Part shown: in pieces, positions 25,913 through 29,677 of the stretch
How the letters are laid out: each line of letters opens with the position of its first letter
How positions within the stretch are numbered: the first letter of the stretch is position 1
From: Rhodanobacteraceae bacterium
GTDB lineage: Bacteria; Pseudomonadota; Gammaproteobacteria; Xanthomonadales; SZUA-5
NCBI GenBank assembly: GCA_016717705.1
Contig: JADKFD010000070.1
Location: 1 to 29,677, forward strand
Direction of reading: 5' to 3'
Length of the DNA stretch: 29,677 nucleotides
Translations under genes and position numbers: made by a program
The notes under the pieces: generated by a model
Told to the model about the DNA's origin: nothing
Seen by the model: the letters and a program-made list of their open reading frames with translations, nothing else
The model's database searches: none

Positions 25913-26386
25913 TCAGACTTCGCTGAATTGCAGGGTGCGCCGACTGATGCGCTCGAACAACTGCTGCGCATCGCCGGCCGCGCGCAACTCCGCACAAACG
26001 TCCGCATGACTGAACAATTCGGCCACCTGCCCCAGCAGCGCCAAGTGCTGGTCCGTAAAGTGCTCGGGCACCATCAGCGCCAGGACCAGATCCACCGGCT
26101 CATCGTCGGCGCGTCGAAATCGACCGGCTTCGTTTCAGACGAACAAAGGCCGCGGTCGGCTGGTACATCTGCCACCGACGCGGCCATGCGGAATCGCGAC
26201 ACCCTGCCCGAGTCCGGTAGACCCCAAGTGTTCACGCGCGACCAGAGCCTCGAATACGCTGCGTTCGATCTCACTGCCGGTGTCACCGGCGAGCAGGGAT
26301 GCTGCCAGCTCCAGCAGGCGCTTTTTGCTGACCGCACGTACGTCCGCCACGACCCGGTCGCGCGCCAGGATGTCGACCAGTTGCAT
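25913..26386 (-). CDS. ptsN: Nitrogen-related EIIA (PtsN), frameshifted
   Basis: ATG 26386 starts MQLVDILARDRVVADVRAVS, followed by KKRLLELAASLLAG and ALVAREHLGSTGLGQGVAIPHGRVGG, which contains the phosphorylated His. The frame then breaks near 26165. A middle part, QPTAAFVRLK-PVDFDAPDDEPVDLVLALMVPE, is spread over other frames, and the end FTDQHLALLGQVAELFSHADV to 25913 is in a third. At least two indels lie between 26095 and 26170. PtsN is the output protein of the nitrogen PTS and in enterobacteria controls potassium transport and other targets. It starts 7 bp after hpf and precedes hprK by 26 bp. Confidence 0.87.
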
Positions 26387-26393
26387 GCGTCGA

Positions 26394-26711
26394 TCACGCG
26401 TTGAGGTCGTCGACGGTAGCGCCACGACGTTCGCTGGCGCGTTCCTTGCTGCGCACCAACTGGCGATCGAGCTTGTCGACCAGGCCGTCGATGGCCGCAT
26501 ACACATCCTTGCCTTCGGCTTTGGCGAACAGCTTGCTGCCACGCAGGTTCACCGTTGCTTCCGCGTACTGCGCGAGCTTTTCGGTGCCCAGGATGACGTG
26601 GGCGTCGATCACTTTTTCAAACGACTCGATCAAGCGCTGCATTTTGCCCTTGGCGTAGTTCTTCAGCGAGTCGGTGAGGTCCAATTGATGGCCGGAGATG
26701 GTGAGGTTCAT
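26394..26711 (-). CDS. hpf: Short ribosome hibernation promoting factor
   Basis: The 105-residue protein begins MNLTISGHQLDLTDSLKNYA. It has the Hpf core (KMQRLIESFEKVIDAHVILG, EATVNLRGSKLFAKAEGKDVYAAIDGLVDKLDRQL). It lacks the C-terminal dimerisation domain of long Hpf and so should act with a partner such as RMF in 100S ribosome formation. AGAGGAG lies upstream of ATG 26711. The gene is intact and sits between rpoN and ptsN, its usual place in gammaproteobacteria. Confidence 0.95.
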   Translation of the reverse strand: MNLTISGHQLDLTDSLKNYAKGKMQRLIESFEKVIDAHVILGTEKLAQYAEATVNLRGSKLFAKAEGKDVYAAIDGLVDKLDRQLVRSKERASERRGATVDDLNA

Positions 26712-26809
26712 GGAGAGACTCCTCTGCGGATGAGCGACACCGGACGGGTGCCGCGGGCGTGTGCGAAGCGTCCATGAGTCGGACGTGGCTAGGTTCGCAT
26801 CCCGGTGTT

Positions 26810-28251
26810 CAAGCCGAGCGCACACGTTCGTTCGATGAGGGAATGCGCATGCCTTCACGATACTTGGCGACCGTACGGCGCGCTACCAGGATGCCGCGAC
26901 GTTTGAGCACATCGGAAATGGCACTGTCAGACAAGTGGTTTCTGTGGGCTCCTCCTCTTCGATCAGTCTTTGATCATCGCCTGGATCGCGGTGCTGGAGG
27001 CCTCCGCCATCGTGGGTGGCGACATGGCTGGAGAAGAAATGTTTGAACTCAAAGGTACCGCGCGGCGAATGCACGTACTTGCGCGTCGTCACCCGGCTGA
27101 CGGTGGATTCGTGCATGCCGATTTCTTCTGCCACCTCGCGCAACACCAGCGGACGCATGGCCTCGGGGCCGCGCTCGAAAAATGCCTCCTGACGCTCGAC
27201 AATCACGCTCGCCACTTTCAGCACGGTCTGATCGCGCTGTTCCAGGCTTTCAACAGCCAACGCGCCTCCTGCAACTGGCCTTTCAGGCCGTACCTTCATC
27301 GCGGGCGCAGCGACGCAACAGATTGGCATAGTGGTCGTTGACGCGCAGCTTGGGAGCGCGACCCCGGATTCAGGCTGACGTCCCAGCGGCCGTGGCGCTT
27401 GTAAGCGTAGACATCGGGCACCACGTGCCCGGCGGCGACCGCCGAGAAGCGCGCCCCGGCTTGGGCGACAGTTGGCGGATCATGGTGACCGCGCGGTCGA
27501 GTTCTTCTTCGGTGACCACGCAGATCGCGCGCCAGACGCACGATCATGGCGCGCCAGGAAATCCCAGGTGCGTGGCCACGATGCGCAAGGCCAGCATCTG
27601 CGCATCGTCCATCAAAATGCTGCAACTGCACCGTCAGGCATTCGCGCAGATCGCGACTGGCCACGCCCACCGGATCGAGTTGCTGCACAAAGTGGCGGAC
27701 GGCGGCTACCTCATGCGCATTGACGCGATGCTCCGGGGCGACCGCTGCAATGATCGCGTCGTCGGATTCCGCCAGATAGCCGTCTTCATCCAGCGCCTCG
27801 ACGATGGCGTGGGCGATCGCGAGATCGCGTGCGCTCAACTGCGACAGGTGCACTTGCCACATCAGGTGATCGGCCAGATCCGGCACCTGCGCATAGCGGG
27901 TTTCGGCGCCTTCGTCATCGCCGTCTTCGGACTGCCGGCCGGCGGCGTATTCCGGCATTTCGAAATCGCTGTCGGATTGATCGCGCCAATCTTCCTCGGT
28001 ACCCGCATCCAGGCGCTCGGCCTCGGCGCTGGCCTCGGCAGGCGCAGCATCGCTCTCGCGCTCTCAGGCTCTGCGCGTATTCATGGCATCGGCGCGACGT
28101 CATCCCACTCCAGCATCGGATTGGTTTCGACCGCCATGGCCAGCTCGGTCTGCAATTCCAGCGTCGATAGCGTGAGCAGCCTGATCGCCTGCTTCAGTTG
28201 TGGGGTCAACGTGAGTTGCTGACCGACGCGTAATTGGAGACTCGGCTTCAT
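26810..28251 (-). CDS. rpoN: RNA polymerase sigma-54 factor, multiple frameshifts
   Basis: Fragments in all three frames reconstruct a sigma-54 of about 480 residues. Region I opens MKPSLQLRVGQQLTLTPQLK at ATG 28251. It is followed by TLELQTELAMAVETNPMLEW and an acidic region II (EEDWRDQSDSDFEMPEY). The core-binding part includes DLADHLMWQVHLSQL, IVEALDEDGYLAESDDAI and VQQLDPVGVASRDLRECLTVQL. Further on come GHVVPDVYAYKRHGRWDVSL, the helix-turn-helix REVAEEIGMHESTVSRVTTRKY, and the RpoN box ARRTVAKYREGMRIPSS near the C-terminus. At least six indels are required, at about 28095, 28040, 27570, 27370, 27310 and 27010-26930. All signature elements survive, so this is probably an intact gene in poor sequence. 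Confidence 0.9.
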
Positions 28252-28253
28252 GC

Positions 28254-28412
28254 CTATTGCATGCGGTCGCCCAGCTTTCGTTTCCAGGGGTTGCGGTCAA
28301 AGAGTGTTGCGTAAATCTCTGTCAGGATGGTCAAAGTGCCGACGTGGGCGCGTGGCTTGGCCACGCTGCGCAACTCCAGACCCAGGCCGCGCGGGCCGCC
28401 AGCCAACCGCCC
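28254..28412 (-). other. Gap between kup and rpoN; possible short ORF ending 2 bp before rpoN
   Basis: A minus-strand frame ends at TAG 28254-28256, two bases before the rpoN ATG. It reads VAKPRAHVGTLTILTEIYAT and then LFDRNPWKRKLGDRMQ. A GTG would give about 34-36 residues. The close spacing suggests coupling, but I recognise no family, and the stretch may be the misframed tail of kup or plain leader. Confidence 0.25.
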
Positions 28413-29677
28413 TGATCTCCACCTGGTGCCGAGTTCGACCACGCGATTGGGTGGCAGCTTGAGCGAGTCCATGGCGCGGGCGGCGCTCTTCCACATCCAG
28501 CCGAACAGGTGCTCGCGCCAGGCGGCCATCCCCTCGCCGCGGGTGGGCATGACGGTTTCGCGACCGAGGAACCAGGTCGTATCCATCATGTCGAAACGCA
28601 TGCCTTTGGCGGTCCGCCAGCTCAGCACCTGGGAACGTCGGGTTCTCGGAATAGCCAAAATGCGCTTTGATCCGATACATGCCGGAGCCGAGGTTTTCGA
28701 TCTCCAGCTGGCGCTCATCGACCACTCGTGGGACTTCTTCGACGATCAGGCTCACCAGCACCACGCGTTCATGCAAAACCTTGTTGTGCTTGAGATTGTG
28801 CAGCAGGCTGTGCGGGATACCCTCGGCCACGCGCGACAGGAAGATGGCGGTTCCAGACACACGCGGCACGCTACTGACGCTGCCAAAGAACAAGTCGATC
28901 GGCATCTGCTGGCACTGCACCTGCTCGCGCAGGCGGCTACCGCGGGTCCACGTGGTCATCAGCAGCACCAAAGACGAAGCTCAGCACCAGCGGAAACCAG
29001 CCGCCGTTGGCGATCTTCAATGAATTGGCCGCCAGATAGGACAGGTCAAACAGCACCAGACCGGCAATCGCCAGCAGCGACCACCAGGGCCAACGCCAGC
29101 CACGCGCCGCCAGATACAACACCAGGGAGATTTCCAGCACCATGGTCAGCGACACCGCAATGCCGTAGGCAGACGCGATCTCTGAGGAACTGCCAAACGC
29201 CAGGATCAGACAGATCACCCCGATCAGCATCGCCCAATTGGCCACCGGCACGTAGATCTGGCCGATCGTGCTTTCCGAGGTGTGCACGATGTCCGCGCGC
29301 GGCAGAAACCCAGCTGGATGGCCTGGCGACTGACCGAAAACACCCGAAATTACGCCTGCGAGGGCAATCACCGTCGCCGCCGTGCCGGATCACCAGCGCG
29401 GCAATTGGACGGCCTAGGCGCCATGCCGATAGAAAGGGTGGTCCGCCGCCGCAGGGTCAGACAGCAATAGTGCGCCCTGACCAAAATAATTCAGCAGAAT
29501 TGCCGGCATCACCACGCTGAACCAGCTCAGCCGAATCGCTGGGCGGCCGAAATGCCCCATGTCGGCATACAGCGCCTCGCCGCCAGTCATGACCAGGAAC
29601 ACCGCTCCCATGATGACCAGCGTGTGCCAGCCGTGATGTGCCGCCAGCCGGAACGCCCAACGCGGATCGATCGCGGC
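28413..29677 (-). CDS. kup: Low-affinity potassium uptake protein Kup, 5' end outside, frameshifted
   Basis: The C-terminal two thirds of a KUP/HAK transporter, which brings in potassium with protons, enters from the right edge. In order the fragments are FLVMTGGEALYADMGHFGRP, WFSVVMPAILLNYFGQGALL, LAGVISGVFGQ, IVHTSESTIGQIYVPVANW and SSEIASAYGIAVSLTMVLE. ANSLKIANGGWFPLVLSFVF, RVSGTAIFLSRVAEGIPHSLLHN, DTTWFLGRETVMPTRGEGMAAW and the family ending PPNRVVELGT-VEI (near 28413) follow. Frame breaks lie near 29410, 29310, 28960, 28640 and 28430. The stop is not in frame as given. Its position next to the PtsN system, known in enterobacteria to control potassium uptake, may be meaningful. Confidence 0.87.

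Overview
The window is a high-GC, densely coded chromosomal segment of a gammaproteobacterium, most likely from or near the Xanthomonadales (Lysobacterales). The main clue is the order rpoN-hpf-ptsN-hprK-rapZ-EIIA(Man type)-HPr-EI at the right end. An Oar-like TonB-dependent receptor and REP-like inverted repeats fit that placement. No insertion sequence, phage gene or CRISPR array was seen.

Left edge (1-2126, minus strand): the 5' part of a SAM methyltransferase, a family 2 polyprenyl-phosphate glycosyltransferase with an internal deletion, and a MenA/UbiA-like prenyltransferase.

Region 2324-9755 (plus strand) is the most interesting part: an apparent extracellular-electron-transfer locus. 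It encodes a membrane-anchored nine-heme cytochrome c, a four-helix b-type cytochrome, a monoheme cytochrome c, a DmsE/MtrA-type decaheme cytochrome and an MtrB/PioB-type outer-membrane barrel. The first two resemble a split form of the Geobacter inner-membrane quinol oxidase CbcL. The last two form a porin-cytochrome conduit. Each of the three transcription units is preceded by an FNR-like palindrome (TTGAC-N4-ATCAA or a close variant), so induction under low oxygen is predicted. No surface MtrC/OmcA-type cytochrome is present in the window. The barrel gene carries one in-frame TAG codon.

Region 9869-19922 (minus strand): a 59-residue exported peptide with 13 consecutive prolines, an N-formylglutamate amidohydrolase-like protein, tRNA-Asn, ppnN, a double cyclic-nucleotide-binding/rhodanese fusion, the Oar-like receptor, a flavodoxin-like protein, MarC, a YciK-like SDR and the monothiol glutaredoxin grxD. 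A plus-strand ACMSD-like decarboxylase (19999-21154) interrupts the block.

Region 21117-29677 (minus strand): a small zinc-ribbon protein, then the regulatory phosphotransferase system (EI, HPr, EIIA-Man, RapZ, HprK, EIIA-Ntr), Hpf, sigma-54 and the potassium transporter Kup, whose 5' end lies beyond the window. There is no sugar permease, so this PTS is likely regulatory.

Many conserved genes, mostly right of 19 kb, are broken by single-base indels. rpoN, ptsH, ptsN, rapZ and kup are all affected while every family motif survives. Low-accuracy consensus sequence is the likeliest cause, so broken genes are listed as reconstructed CDS spans rather than pseudogenes.
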